Source: Asticcacaulis currens
GTDB taxonomy: Bacteria > Pseudomonadota > Alphaproteobacteria > Caulobacterales > Caulobacteraceae
NCBI RefSeq assembly: GCF_028550395.1
Contig: NZ_JAQQKW010000005.1
Coordinates: 1-64,000 of the forward strand
DNA: 64,000 bases
Direction of reading: 5' to 3'
Shown here: positions 42,126 through 50,131 of the stretch, in pieces
Layout of the letters: the number at the start of each line of letters is the position of its first letter
Numbering within the stretch: the stretch's first letter is position 1
The notes under the pieces: model-generated
Databases searched by the model: none
What the model was told of the DNA's origin: nothing
The model's input: the letters and a program-made list of their open reading frames with translations, nothing else
Program-made: the position numbers and the translations under genes

Positions 42126-44510
42126 TCACGCCACGGTCAGGGTAGTCGTTTTCAGGTCGCGGCTGTTGGGCCCGACCATGATGGTGAAGGTACCGGCCTC
42201 GACCACGCGCTTCATGTCGGTATCAAAGAAGGCAAGATCGGCCGGGGTGATGCTGAGCGTCACCGTGGTCTTTGCGCCCGGTTCCAGCGTCACGCGCTTA
42301 AAGCCCTTAAGCTCCTTGATCGGGCGCGTGACCGACGAATAGTCGTCACGGATATAGAGTTGCACCACTTCGTCGCCCTTCAGCTTGCCCGTATTGGTCA
42401 CATCGACCGAGACGGTCAGGCTTTCGTTAGCCGAAATACTGGCCTTCGACAGGCGCGGCGCCGAAATGTCGAAGGTGGTATAGCTGAGGCCGAAGCCGAA
42501 CGGATAGAGCGGCGTGACATCGCCATCGAGATAGCCCCGGCGTGCCGTCGGCTTGTGGTTATAGAAGACCGGCAACTGACCGACATTGCGCGCGAAGGTG
42601 ATGGGCAGCTTGCCGCCCGGATTGGCGCGCCCGAACAGCAGGTCGGCGGCGGCGTGGCCCGTCTCCTGCCCCAGATACCAGCCTTCGATGATGGCGTCGG
42701 CCTTGTCCTGAAGCAGGTTGATCGACAGCGGACGGCCATTGAGCAGGAAGACCACGGTCGGTTTTTTCAGCGCAAAAATGGCGGCCGCCAGATCGTTCTG
42801 CTGCCCGATCAGGTCCAGCGACTCGCGGTCACCGAGGTGGTTATCGGCCCAGGCTTCGCGCGAGGTCTGCTCATTGTCGCCCAGCACCATTACGATGGTG
42901 TCAGCAGATTTGGCGGCTTCGACCGCCTCGGCGATCAGCTTGGCATTGACCGCCGGATCGACGAACTTCACCTGGTCCGCCGCCCAGTCGCGCTTTTCGG
43001 TGAGACGGATGGCCTCACGGTATTCCAGCGTGAAGCCCTGCGCCTTGGCTTCCTTCTCCAGCCCTTCGTGGATGGAGACGACGTGACGCGGGATTTCCGA
43101 ATAGCCGCCGATGGGCGTGTCCTTGGCGTGCGTGCCGAGCAGCAGCAGCTTACCGACCTTTTTGCCATCCAGCGGCAGGACGCCATTGTTTTTCAGCAGC
43201 ACCGCTGAACGCACGGCGGCTTCGCGGGCCAGGGCAATGGCGTCGGGCGTCGCCGTCAGCTTGTCAGCCTGCTTGGCATCGACATAGGGGTTTTCGAACA
43301 GGCCGCCGAGGAATTTCAGCTCCAGAATACGGTGAACGATGGCGTCGATCTCGGCTTCGGATACGCGACCTGATTGCACCAGCTTGATCAGGTTCGGATA
43401 GGCTTCGCCGTCCGGCGTCTCGATATCCACCCCGGCCTTGACGGCACGATAGGCGGCTTCGGTCATATCCGGCACCAGATGGTGACGGCTGATCATTTCC
43501 TTGATGGCGAAATAGTCGGACACCAGCACGCCCTTGAAGCCCCACTCACCGCGCAACACGGTGTCGAGCAGCCACTTGTTGGCGTGCGACGGCACACCGT
43601 CGATTTCGTTATAGGACGGCATGACCGCCGCGATCGGGGTCTCCTTGACGATCTTTTCAAACGGCGGGAAGAAAACCTCGCGCAGGGTGCGCTCGGAAAT
43701 CGGTGCCGGGCCGACATTGGTGCCGTTTTCCGGCTGGCCGTGGCCGGTCATGTGCTTCAGCGTGGCAAAGACCTTGTCCTTGGCCAGCTTGCGATCCGTG
43801 CCTGAGAAGCCGGTAACCGCGGCCTTGCCCATCACGCCCATCAGGTGGGTGTCTTCGCCATAGGTCTCTTCAACGCGGCCCCAGCGCGGCTCACGGCAGA
43901 CATCGACCACCGGTGCCAGCGCCAGATTGGCCCCGCGCGCGCGCATCTCGCGGGCACAGACCGAAAACACCTTCTCAACCAGTTGCGGATCGAAGCTCGA
44001 CGCCAGACCGATGGCCTGCGGGAAGGAGGTGGAGTCACGCGCCACATAGCCGTGCAGGCTTTCCTCGTGCATGAACATCGGAATGCCGAGACGGGTCTTT
44101 TCGACAGCCCACTTCTGAGCGGCATTGATATAGGTGGCGGTTTCCAGTGGATTGCGGTTGACCACGCCGACATCGGCACCGGCATTGGCCTGCGTGTCTT
44201 CGACGCCGCGGCGATCGGACGGGCGCGCAATCATGCCGAGACCATTGGGGAAGGCTTCGCTGGCCTTTTTGGCATCGAAATCGCCCTTATCGTTCTGGAT
44301 CTTGCCCTTTTGCAGCCAGATGCACATCATCTGGGCGACCTTTTCCTCGAGCGTCATACGCTTGAGCAGGTCGGCGGTGCGGGCTTCGACCGAGGCCGAG
44401 GCGTCCTTATACAGCGGTTTGTCCGTGGCGGCGTGTGAAGCGGCCGAAACCGCCAGAGCGGTAGCGCTCACACCGGCAGCAAAATGGCGTCGGTTCAGTT
44501 GCAAGGTCAT
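42126..44510 (-). CDS. bglX: GH3-family beta-glucosidase/xylosidase, exported
   Basis: 794 aa from ATG 44510 (AGGGAGACAAG upstream). The N-terminus NRRHFAAGVSATALAVSA suggests a Tat-type signal, so the enzyme should be periplasmic. The GH3 TIM barrel has the nucleophile Asp332 in GVLVSDYFAI and the substrate lysine-histidine segment LKHMTGHGQP; the second domain has GGYSEIPRH and VVFLLNGRPL; a fibronectin-III-like domain ends the protein (VTNTGKLKGDEVVQLYIRD). It releases terminal sugars from beta-linked oligosaccharides. The XylR-like operator at 44694 suggests xylose-type induction. The gene symbol names the closest type; the substrate (glucose or xylose) is open. Confidence 0.93.
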   Translation of the reverse strand: MTLQLNRRHFAAGVSATALAVSAASHAATDKPLYKDASASVEARTADLLKRMTLEEKVAQMMCIWLQKGKIQNDKGDFDAKKASEAFPNGLGMIARPSDRRGVEDTQANAGADVGVVNRNPLETATYINAAQKWAVEKTRLGIPMFMHEESLHGYVARDSTSFPQAIGLASSFDPQLVEKVFSVCAREMRARGANLALAPVVDVCREPRWGRVEETYGEDTHLMGVMGKAAVTGFSGTDRKLAKDKVFATLKHMTGHGQPENGTNVGPAPISERTLREVFFPPFEKIVKETPIAAVMPSYNEIDGVPSHANKWLLDTVLRGEWGFKGVLVSDYFAIKEMISRHHLVPDMTEAAYRAVKAGVDIETPDGEAYPNLIKLVQSGRVSEAEIDAIVHRILELKFLGGLFENPYVDAKQADKLTATPDAIALAREAAVRSAVLLKNNGVLPLDGKKVGKLLLLGTHAKDTPIGGYSEIPRHVVSIHEGLEKEAKAQGFTLEYREAIRLTEKRDWAADQVKFVDPAVNAKLIAEAVEAAKSADTIVMVLGDNEQTSREAWADNHLGDRESLDLIGQQNDLAAAIFALKKPTVVFLLNGRPLSINLLQDKADAIIEGWYLGQETGHAAADLLFGRANPGGKLPITFARNVGQLPVFYNHKPTARRGYLDGDVTPLYPFGFGLSYTTFDISAPRLSKASISANESLTVSVDVTNTGKLKGDEVVQLYIRDDYSSVTRPIKELKGFKRVTLEPGAKTTVTLSITPADLAFFDTDMKRVVEAGTFTIMVGPNSRDLKTTTLTVA

Positions 44511-44693
44511 GACTTGTCTCCCTGTGGTCGTCGCGGGACGCATCCCGTTTCACATTTCTGATTGACCGTTTTGTGTGACCGCACACGTTCCACACCACGG
44601 CTATATTTATTGCGCCGCACAAGGATTCCGCCCTGCCGCCGCTCTTATTGACGACTTGCATAACCGATATACCGGGGCTTGGAAAGGGGGTAA

Positions 44694-44707
44694 TGATAGC
44701 GCTACCA
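44694..44707. promoter_or_regulatory. XylR-like LacI-family operator upstream of the GH3 gene
   Basis: TGATAGCGCTACCA has a perfect TAGCGCTA core and closely matches the XylR operator of the Caulobacter xylose promoter (TGTTAGCGCTACCA, as I recall it) and the XylR box of Xanthomonas. It lies about 185 bases upstream of the GH3 start. A second CG-centred sequence, GGTATCGATTGCA, follows at 44722-44734. The remaining part of the 395-base gap (44511-44905) holds the leader of the GH3 gene and the OmpW terminator. Confidence 0.65.
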
Positions 44708-44758
44708 GATAGTTTGCGCGCGGTATCGATTGCAGCCCGCGCGTCCGACGCAGCCCAT

Positions 44759-44799
44759 AAAAAACGACACCGTTCACAGAGAACGATGTCGCTTTTTTT
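44759..44799 (-). terminator. Intrinsic terminator of the OmpW-type gene
   Basis: CGACACCGTTC (44765-44775) and GAACGATGTCG (44781-44791) pair with one wobble or mismatch around a 5-base loop. An A-run at 44759-44764 becomes a T-run on the minus strand, and a T-run lies on the other side, so it could act both ways. Confidence 0.85.
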
Positions 44800-44905
44800 A
44801 CTACGCTTACGAAAATAACGGCGGACAGCACAACCCGCAAGGCTGTCCGCCGCTATCTGAAGCACGGGGCGCGCTCCGAGGAGACCGGACCCCGCGTCCC
44901 AGATT

Positions 44906-45553
44906 CTAGAAACGGTAGGCCAGACCGACCGAAGCGACGACCGGGTTCAGATCGACCTTGGACTTCAGCGCGCCGTCATTGATCTTGGCATCGGTGTTGA
45001 ACCATACCTTTTTCACGTCGGCGTTGAGTGCCCAGTTACCCTTCAGGGCGATATCGACGCCGCCCTGAAGCGCATAGCCCAGACCATCATCCAGCTTCAC
45101 CTTGAAGCCGTTATAGTCCTTGCTGTTGTAGAAGATCATGGCGTTGACGCCCGCCCCCACATAGGGGCTGACGCGGCCCTTGGGGTTAAAGTGGTACTGG
45201 GCGGCGATGACCGGCGGCAGGACGCGCGTCGTATGCACCTTCACATCGGTCGTGCCACCAACGGCGCGCACTTCGTGCTTGGACGTACCCAGAATGGCCT
45301 CAACGGCGATATGGTCGGTAAAGAAGTAGGTGAAGCCGAGGCTGGGGATGGTGTCGTCCTTGACCTTGACATCCAGACCGCTATCGACGCCTGCGGCTGT
45401 CTTGATGTCGCCCTTTTCGTCCGGGGCGACGCTGGTGATGCGGGTGGTGACGATGAACTGCCCCTTGGCCTTGGGTTTGAACTCCTGCGCCGAAGCGCCA
45501 TTGGCAAGGCCCATAACCAGAAGGCTGGCACCGATCAGATAAGCGATTTTCAT
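44906..45553 (-). CDS. OmpW-family outer-membrane protein
   Basis: 215 aa from the ATG at 45553 (GAGGAG upstream). The signal peptide (MKIAYLIGASLLVMGLANG, cleaved after ASAQ) leads into an eight-stranded barrel: GQFIVTTRITSVAPDEKG, LGFTYFFTDHIAVEAILG, VLPPVIAAQYHFNPKGRVSP, YVGAGVNAM, GYALQGGVDIAL, and the terminal VASVGLAYRF ending in Phe. OmpW proteins form small hydrophobic channels, often linked to iron, redox or stress. The gene is monocistronic with a terminator after it. Confidence 0.93.
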   Translation of the reverse strand: MKIAYLIGASLLVMGLANGASAQEFKPKAKGQFIVTTRITSVAPDEKGDIKTAAGVDSGLDVKVKDDTIPSLGFTYFFTDHIAVEAILGTSKHEVRAVGGTTDVKVHTTRVLPPVIAAQYHFNPKGRVSPYVGAGVNAMIFYNSKDYNGFKVKLDDGLGYALQGGVDIALKGNWALNADVKKVWFNTDAKINDGALKSKVDLNPVVASVGLAYRF

Positions 45554-45765
45554 GGCGAATACTCCTCTTCGTGCGTTTCGCTTCGAAGTTGGGTTTAACC
45601 GCCCGCCGCACGGCTGTGACCTGCGCATTACGCCGCGCGTCAGCCTGCCTCAGGGACCGGTCGTCGCGCGACAAATAACCACATTTATTTCATGGATACT
45701 CAATGATTGCGGCGGCGGCACAAGGATTGTATGACCGGAACGTAGCCGCTCTGAAAGGTAAAGGC

Positions 45766-46077
45766 ATGTCCGTTCGCAATCTCACACCCGCCGAAGTTCA
45801 GGCCGCCCTCGACAGCGGTGCGATCCACCTGATTGATGTGCGCGAGGTGTATGAGTATGAGCGCGTGCGCGTCGCCGGCAGCCTTAACCTGCCCCTGTCC
45901 ACCTTTCATCCGGCCGAACTGCCACAGGACGGCAAGGAGATCATCTTCATGTGCGCCGGGGGTGTGCGTTCGCTGCGCGCCATTGAAGCGGCGCAGGCGT
46001 TCGGTCTCACTACCGACGCGCATCTCGCCCCCGGCATCAATGGCTGGATCGCTGCGGGCCTGCCGGTGGAAGGCTGA
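45766..46077 (+). CDS. Rhodanese-like sulfurtransferase
   Basis: 103 aa from the ATG at 45766 with AAAGG upstream. A single rhodanese domain: LIDVREVYEYE and the active-site loop FMCAGGVRSLRA with Cys63. It moves a sulfane sulfur to a thiol acceptor in the cytoplasm. It converges directly with the sulfate-binding protein gene; their stop codons are adjacent without a spacer base. This closeness to a sulfur-acquisition locus fits a role in sulfur handling, which is inference. Confidence 0.92.
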   Translation: MSVRNLTPAEVQAALDSGAIHLIDVREVYEYERVRVAGSLNLPLSTFHPAELPQDGKEIIFMCAGGVRSLRAIEAAQAFGLTTDAHLAPGINGWIAAGLPVEG

Positions 46078-47112
46078 TTATTTAGAGGTGAGACTGTCGA
46101 AAAGGCCCCCGTCGTCGAAGTGTCGGGCCTGAACCGCGGGCCAGCCGCCAAGATCGCGGATGGTGGTCAGTTCTATCGACGGGAACTGTGCCGCATATTT
46201 GGTTGCTGCGGCCGCCTCCAGCGGACGGTAATAATATTTGCCGACAAGGTCCTGCGCGGGCGGGCTATAGAGATACTCCAGATAGGCTTTGGCCACCTCA
46301 GCCGTGCCGCGTTTGGCGACCAACTTGTCGAGCCAGGCCACCGGCGGTTCGGTCAGGATCGAGGTCGGCGGGGTCACGATCTCCAGCGCGTCTCCTGCGC
46401 CTAATTCCTTCACCGCCAGATGGGCTTCGTTCTCCCAGGTAAGAAGAACATCGCCGAGCCCGCGCTGGACAAAGGTCGTGGTCGATCCGCGGGCGCCGGT
46501 ATCGAGCACGGGGACATGAGCATAGAGCTGGCGAATAAACTCTTCGGCACCCGCTTCGCCGCCGCGTGTTTTGAGCGCCCACGCCCAGGCCGCCAGATAG
46601 TTCCAGCGCGCGCCGCCGCCGGTCTTGGGATTGGGGGTAATGACCTCCACACCACGGCGGATCAGATCACCCCAGTCCCTGAGGCCTTTCGGGTTCCCCT
46701 TGCGCACCAGAAACACAATCGTCGAGGTATAAGGGGCCGACTCATGCGGCAGCCGGGCCTGCCAGTTGGGATCAGTCAGGCCCGCCTTGGCGAGGCGGTC
46801 GATGTCGGCCGACAAGGCCAGCGTCACCACATCGGCCTCAAGACCGTCGATCACCGCGCGCGCCTGTTTGCCGGACCCACCGTGTGACTGACGGATCACG
46901 ACCTCTTGCCCGGTCTTCTCTTGCCAGTGTTTGGCGAACAGACCGTTGAACTCTTCGTAGAATTCCCGTGTCGGATCATAGGAGACGTTAAGCAGTTCGA
47001 GAGCCGGCTTTTTCGCCGCCGGCGCGGGTGTACAGGCCGACAGCAAGGTCAGAGCGGTGGCGCTGGTCAGAAGGTGGCGGCGGTCAAGGACAGGTGTGGT
47101 CATGAAAGTCAT
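46078..47112 (-). CDS. Sulfate/thiosulfate-binding protein, lipoprotein type
   Basis: 344 aa; ATG 47112 or ATG 47103 may be used. The signal [24 protein letters not shown] is a lipobox type, so the protein is likely membrane-attached. It matches the Sbp/CysP family: [67 protein letters not shown], and the C-terminal [15 protein letters not shown]. It should bind sulfate or thiosulfate for an ABC importer (CysTWA type), not visible in the window. It follows the TonB receptor gene by 78 bases and is probably in its operon. Confidence 0.93.
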   Translation of the reverse strand: MTFMTTPVLDRRHLLTSATALTLLSACTPAPAAKKPALELLNVSYDPTREFYEEFNGLFAKHWQEKTGQEVVIRQSHGGSGKQARAVIDGLEADVVTLALSADIDRLAKAGLTDPNWQARLPHESAPYTSTIVFLVRKGNPKGLRDWGDLIRRGVEVITPNPKTGGGARWNYLAAWAWALKTRGGEAGAEEFIRQLYAHVPVLDTGARGSTTTFVQRGLGDVLLTWENEAHLAVKELGAGDALEIVTPPTSILTEPPVAWLDKLVAKRGTAEVAKAYLEYLYSPPAQDLVGKYYYRPLEAAAATKYAAQFPSIELTTIRDLGGWPAVQARHFDDGGLFDSLTSK

Positions 47113-47122
47113 CCAGTGAAGA

Positions 47123-47150
47123 GGGCGTCTGCACAGGTGCGCAGACGCCC
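47123..47150 (-). promoter_or_regulatory. Strong hairpin between receptor and sulfate-binding protein genes
   Basis: GGGCGTCTGC (47123-47132) and GCAGACGCCC (47141-47150) form a perfect 10-bp stem with an 8-base loop. No T-run follows, so it is more likely an RNA-stability or processing element that sets the receptor to binding-protein ratio than a terminator. Confidence 0.6.
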
Positions 47151-47190
47151 GACTGTCAGGTCTTTGATCTGATCAGGCTCAGTGCGCTGA

Positions 47191-49563
47191 TCAGAACGCT
47201 TTACGCACAGTGACGCCGAAGCTGCGCGGGTCGCCGGGCTGGCCATAGATGGCGCCGGAGTTCCCGGCCTGAAGGCTGAGGAATTGAAGATACTCTTCGT
47301 TGAAGGCGTTCTTGGCCCACAGGAAGACCTCGGTGCCGCCGCTGGCGCGGTAGCCAACGCGGAAGTTGGCGATGGTCGAAGCTTCGACGACCGTATATTT
47401 CGATACCGACGGATCAGAGTTCCAGTCCGATCGGTAGGAGACATCACCGCTAAAATAGGCGTCGCCGCTCAGCTTGCCGATGGTCGCCGGGTGGTTATAT
47501 TCCCAGCCGACAGCCCCCGCCCACTTCGACACACCGGGCAGGTCCTTGCCGCTGAGGTCGGCAACGGAGGAACTGGAGGTTTGCAGCTCCAGAGGGGCCG
47601 GACCGTTCCTGAACGAGGCGTACTTGCCGTCGGTATAGCTCACCGAGCCATAGATCAGCAGGTTGTCGGTCGCACGGAACTTGCCGTCCAGTTCGACGCC
47701 GCGCACCTCGACCTTCTCGATATTGGCGAGGTAGGGACGAATGGCCCCCAGATTGCCGTCCACCACGGTCGCCTGATAGTCTTTGACGTTCGTGCTGTAG
47801 ATCGCGACATTGACCGTGCCGCGCTTGTCCCAGAACTGCGTCTTCAGGCCCGCTTCGATGGTCTCCACCTCTTCCGGCTTAACGACGATGGAGGCGGTGA
47901 AGGGCTGGAAGTTGGCATCGACCGGCACGCCCGCAGCATTGATGCCGCCCGACTTATAGCCCTTCGACAGGTTGACATAGCCCAGCACGGTGGGCGTCAG
48001 GTCATAGGCGAAGTTGATCTGACCCGACGGGCTGTCGTCCTGATAATCGGCCGTATAGGCATAGGTCGGGGCGATATTGTTCTTGGCCGTGATCTGGGCC
48101 GGAACTGTGGTCGCCAGACCGCCGGTGACGATCTGGCGGAAGCTGCCGTCCTTTTCTTCATAGGTGTAGCGCAGGCCCGGCGTGATACGGAAACGATCCG
48201 TCACGTTCCAGGTCAGTTGCCCGAACAGGGCATAGGAGCGCACCTTGGTCACCACGTGGGTGTTGGAGGTCATGCCGTCGATCAGGTTTGCGGGCACACT
48301 GGTGCCGATCAGCCAGAAGGCACCGTCCTTGCCCCACTGTTCCACGCCATTGGTTTCGACGCGCTGATTGAAGCCATAGGCCCCTACCACCCAGTTGACC
48401 TTGCGATCGCCATTGGAGGCCAGACGCACCTCCTGAGAGATTTGCTGCTGTTCGGAATAGTTGTTCGACTTAGTACGGATCGACAGAGAGGTGTAGTCGC
48501 GGTCGTTCTGCGGCGTCCAGTCCCAGTCACGATAGGCCGTGATCGAGGTCAGGGTGACATCGCCCAGGTCCCAGTTGACCGTACCCGACAGGCCATTGAT
48601 CACCTGCTTGGCTTCCAGCGGCGAATTGACATCGACCAGCCGGTCATAGGGGTTGGTGGACGGCGGCGCGTAGTTGAGCGCCGCGGCCAGGGCCGGAAAC
48701 TGACGATTGGCGGCCCGCAGCGATGCGCCATAGCGCACGAAGGTCTGGGTATTGGCTTCCGGGTCCTGATAGGCGAAATCGTAGGACAGGCGCACATTGA
48801 GCTTATCCGATGGCTTCCACAGCAGTTGAGCGCGCAGGACCTGACTGTTCAGATCGTTCTGCTTGACGTTCAGATAGGTGTTCTTGAACAGGCCATCGCG
48901 CTTGGTGCCGCCAAAGGCGACTCGCACCGCCACCGTGTCGCTGAGCGGACCCGACAGGCTGACCTTGGTTTGCAGGAAGCCATAGTCACCGACGCTGGCC
49001 TCGACACGGCCTTCCGGCGTGAAGCTGGGGGCGCGGGTGGTGATGTTGAGGGCGCCGGCAGTGGTGTTCTTACCAAACAAGGTGCCTTGCGGGCCGCGCA
49101 GGATTTCGACGCGCTCAATGTCGATCAGATCGACAACGGCCGAGCCGGGGCGGGCATAGAAGACTTCATCGACGTATATGCCGACACCCTGCTCAAGCCC
49201 GTCATTGGTCAGGCCAATGCCCGACCCCAGACCGCGAATGGTCGTCGCCGTGTTGCGTGGGTTGGACGAGATGAATTGCAGGCTCGGCTGAACCTTTTGC
49301 AGGTTCTCGACATTGTAGATGCCGGCGGATTCCAGCTGCTCACCGGAGATGGCCGAGACGGCGATCGGCACCTTTTGCAGGTTTTCGCTTTTGCGGCGGG
49401 CGGTGACATAGACGTCAGTGACTTCGGCCTTGCTCCGGTCGGCAGCAGCGGGGGCCTCATCATCAGCGGCAAAAGCCGGTAAAGTCAGGGCGAGTGAAGA
49501 CACACCAGCCAGAAGGGCAAGCGCGACCTTCCCCGCCTGTGCAGCGGAGGGGGAGATAGACAT
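47191..49563 (-). CDS. TonB-dependent receptor of a sulfur-acquisition locus
   Basis: 790 aa. Signal peptide VALALLAGVSSLALTLPAFA, then a TonB-box-like EVTDVYVTARRK, plug (VEILRGPQGTLFGKNTTAG) and barrel ending in FGVTVRKAF, with a terminal Phe for outer-membrane assembly. It lies between the YezD-type gene and the sulfate-binding protein gene, all minus, so its substrate is likely an organic or inorganic sulfur compound such as a sulfonate or sulfate ester. That substrate is inferred from context only. Confidence 0.92.
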   Translation of the reverse strand: MSISPSAAQAGKVALALLAGVSSLALTLPAFAADDEAPAAADRSKAEVTDVYVTARRKSENLQKVPIAVSAISGEQLESAGIYNVENLQKVQPSLQFISSNPRNTATTIRGLGSGIGLTNDGLEQGVGIYVDEVFYARPGSAVVDLIDIERVEILRGPQGTLFGKNTTAGALNITTRAPSFTPEGRVEASVGDYGFLQTKVSLSGPLSDTVAVRVAFGGTKRDGLFKNTYLNVKQNDLNSQVLRAQLLWKPSDKLNVRLSYDFAYQDPEANTQTFVRYGASLRAANRQFPALAAALNYAPPSTNPYDRLVDVNSPLEAKQVINGLSGTVNWDLGDVTLTSITAYRDWDWTPQNDRDYTSLSIRTKSNNYSEQQQISQEVRLASNGDRKVNWVVGAYGFNQRVETNGVEQWGKDGAFWLIGTSVPANLIDGMTSNTHVVTKVRSYALFGQLTWNVTDRFRITPGLRYTYEEKDGSFRQIVTGGLATTVPAQITAKNNIAPTYAYTADYQDDSPSGQINFAYDLTPTVLGYVNLSKGYKSGGINAAGVPVDANFQPFTASIVVKPEEVETIEAGLKTQFWDKRGTVNVAIYSTNVKDYQATVVDGNLGAIRPYLANIEKVEVRGVELDGKFRATDNLLIYGSVSYTDGKYASFRNGPAPLELQTSSSSVADLSGKDLPGVSKWAGAVGWEYNHPATIGKLSGDAYFSGDVSYRSDWNSDPSVSKYTVVEASTIANFRVGYRASGGTEVFLWAKNAFNEEYLQFLSLQAGNSGAIYGQPGDPRSFGVTVRKAF

Positions 49564-49643
49564 GGAGGAAACCTTCGTGTGTGAAAGGCGACGCTTCCGG
49601 TCGGTCCGGTCAGGGCGCGGTGCTTTTCTTTTGTTTAAGCGGA

Positions 49644-49817
49644 CTAATCGCGGCGGGTCTCGAAACGGACCTTTTCGCTTTTTTCGATCTGAACGATACG
49701 CGAGTCGTGGATGACCACTTCGACCGATCCATAACGGATCTGGCTGATGGCATTCAGAATATGCTGTTCCGCGTCAGAGAGAGGGCGCGGCGCGGTCAGG
49801 TGATGCAGAGGGCTCAT
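49644..49817 (-). CDS. YezD-family (DUF2292) small protein
   Basis: 57 aa from the ATG at 49817 (GAGGT upstream). The family core ILNAISQIRYGSVEVVIHDS, then RIVQIEKSEKVRF, is present. YezD proteins are small, often controlled by sulfur-starvation regulators and placed next to sulfate or sulfonate uptake genes; their function is unknown. Here it leads the receptor and sulfate-binding protein genes by 80 bases. Confidence 0.85.
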   Translation of the reverse strand: MSPLHHLTAPRPLSDAEQHILNAISQIRYGSVEVVIHDSRIVQIEKSEKVRFETRRD

Positions 49818-50131
49818 GGTGTTTACCTCAGCGGCGATAATTACCATCAAATAAGTCGTCTATAACCCCGTTTCCGTCAAATGAATTCTGGCAGAGTTTA
49901 GAAATGATCCTGTGTCCGAACACCCCCCCAGAGGGGCGTATGCACGCAAAAAGCAAGAGAGAATTGAATTTATTTATTTGTATTTAAACAGATATTTTTA
50001 AGCACCTGCAAATGCCCACGATGAATCTACACGCACAGATTACCAAAAGCGGCACCTCAAAGGTCCGCCACAATCTCGCCCGGCTTTAGCCATTCTAATC
50101 CAAATTCGACTTAAAACGGTTTTAATTCCGC
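49818..50131. other. Intergenic region upstream of the yezD-type gene
   Basis: This 314-base gap between the yezD-type start and the uvrC stop has no open frame of note. It is unusually A/T-rich at 49955-50005 (TTTATTTATTTGTATTTAAA), compared with its GC-rich surroundings. It should hold the promoter and regulator sites of the sulfur locus. A run of nine C with a GGGGCG partner (49923-49938) is the only stem I see. Confidence 0.4.

Noticed and set aside
47284-49482. A 732-codon plus-strand frame opposite the sulfur-locus receptor
   Set aside because: Same reason: no recognisable domain, and the opposite strand is a full receptor.
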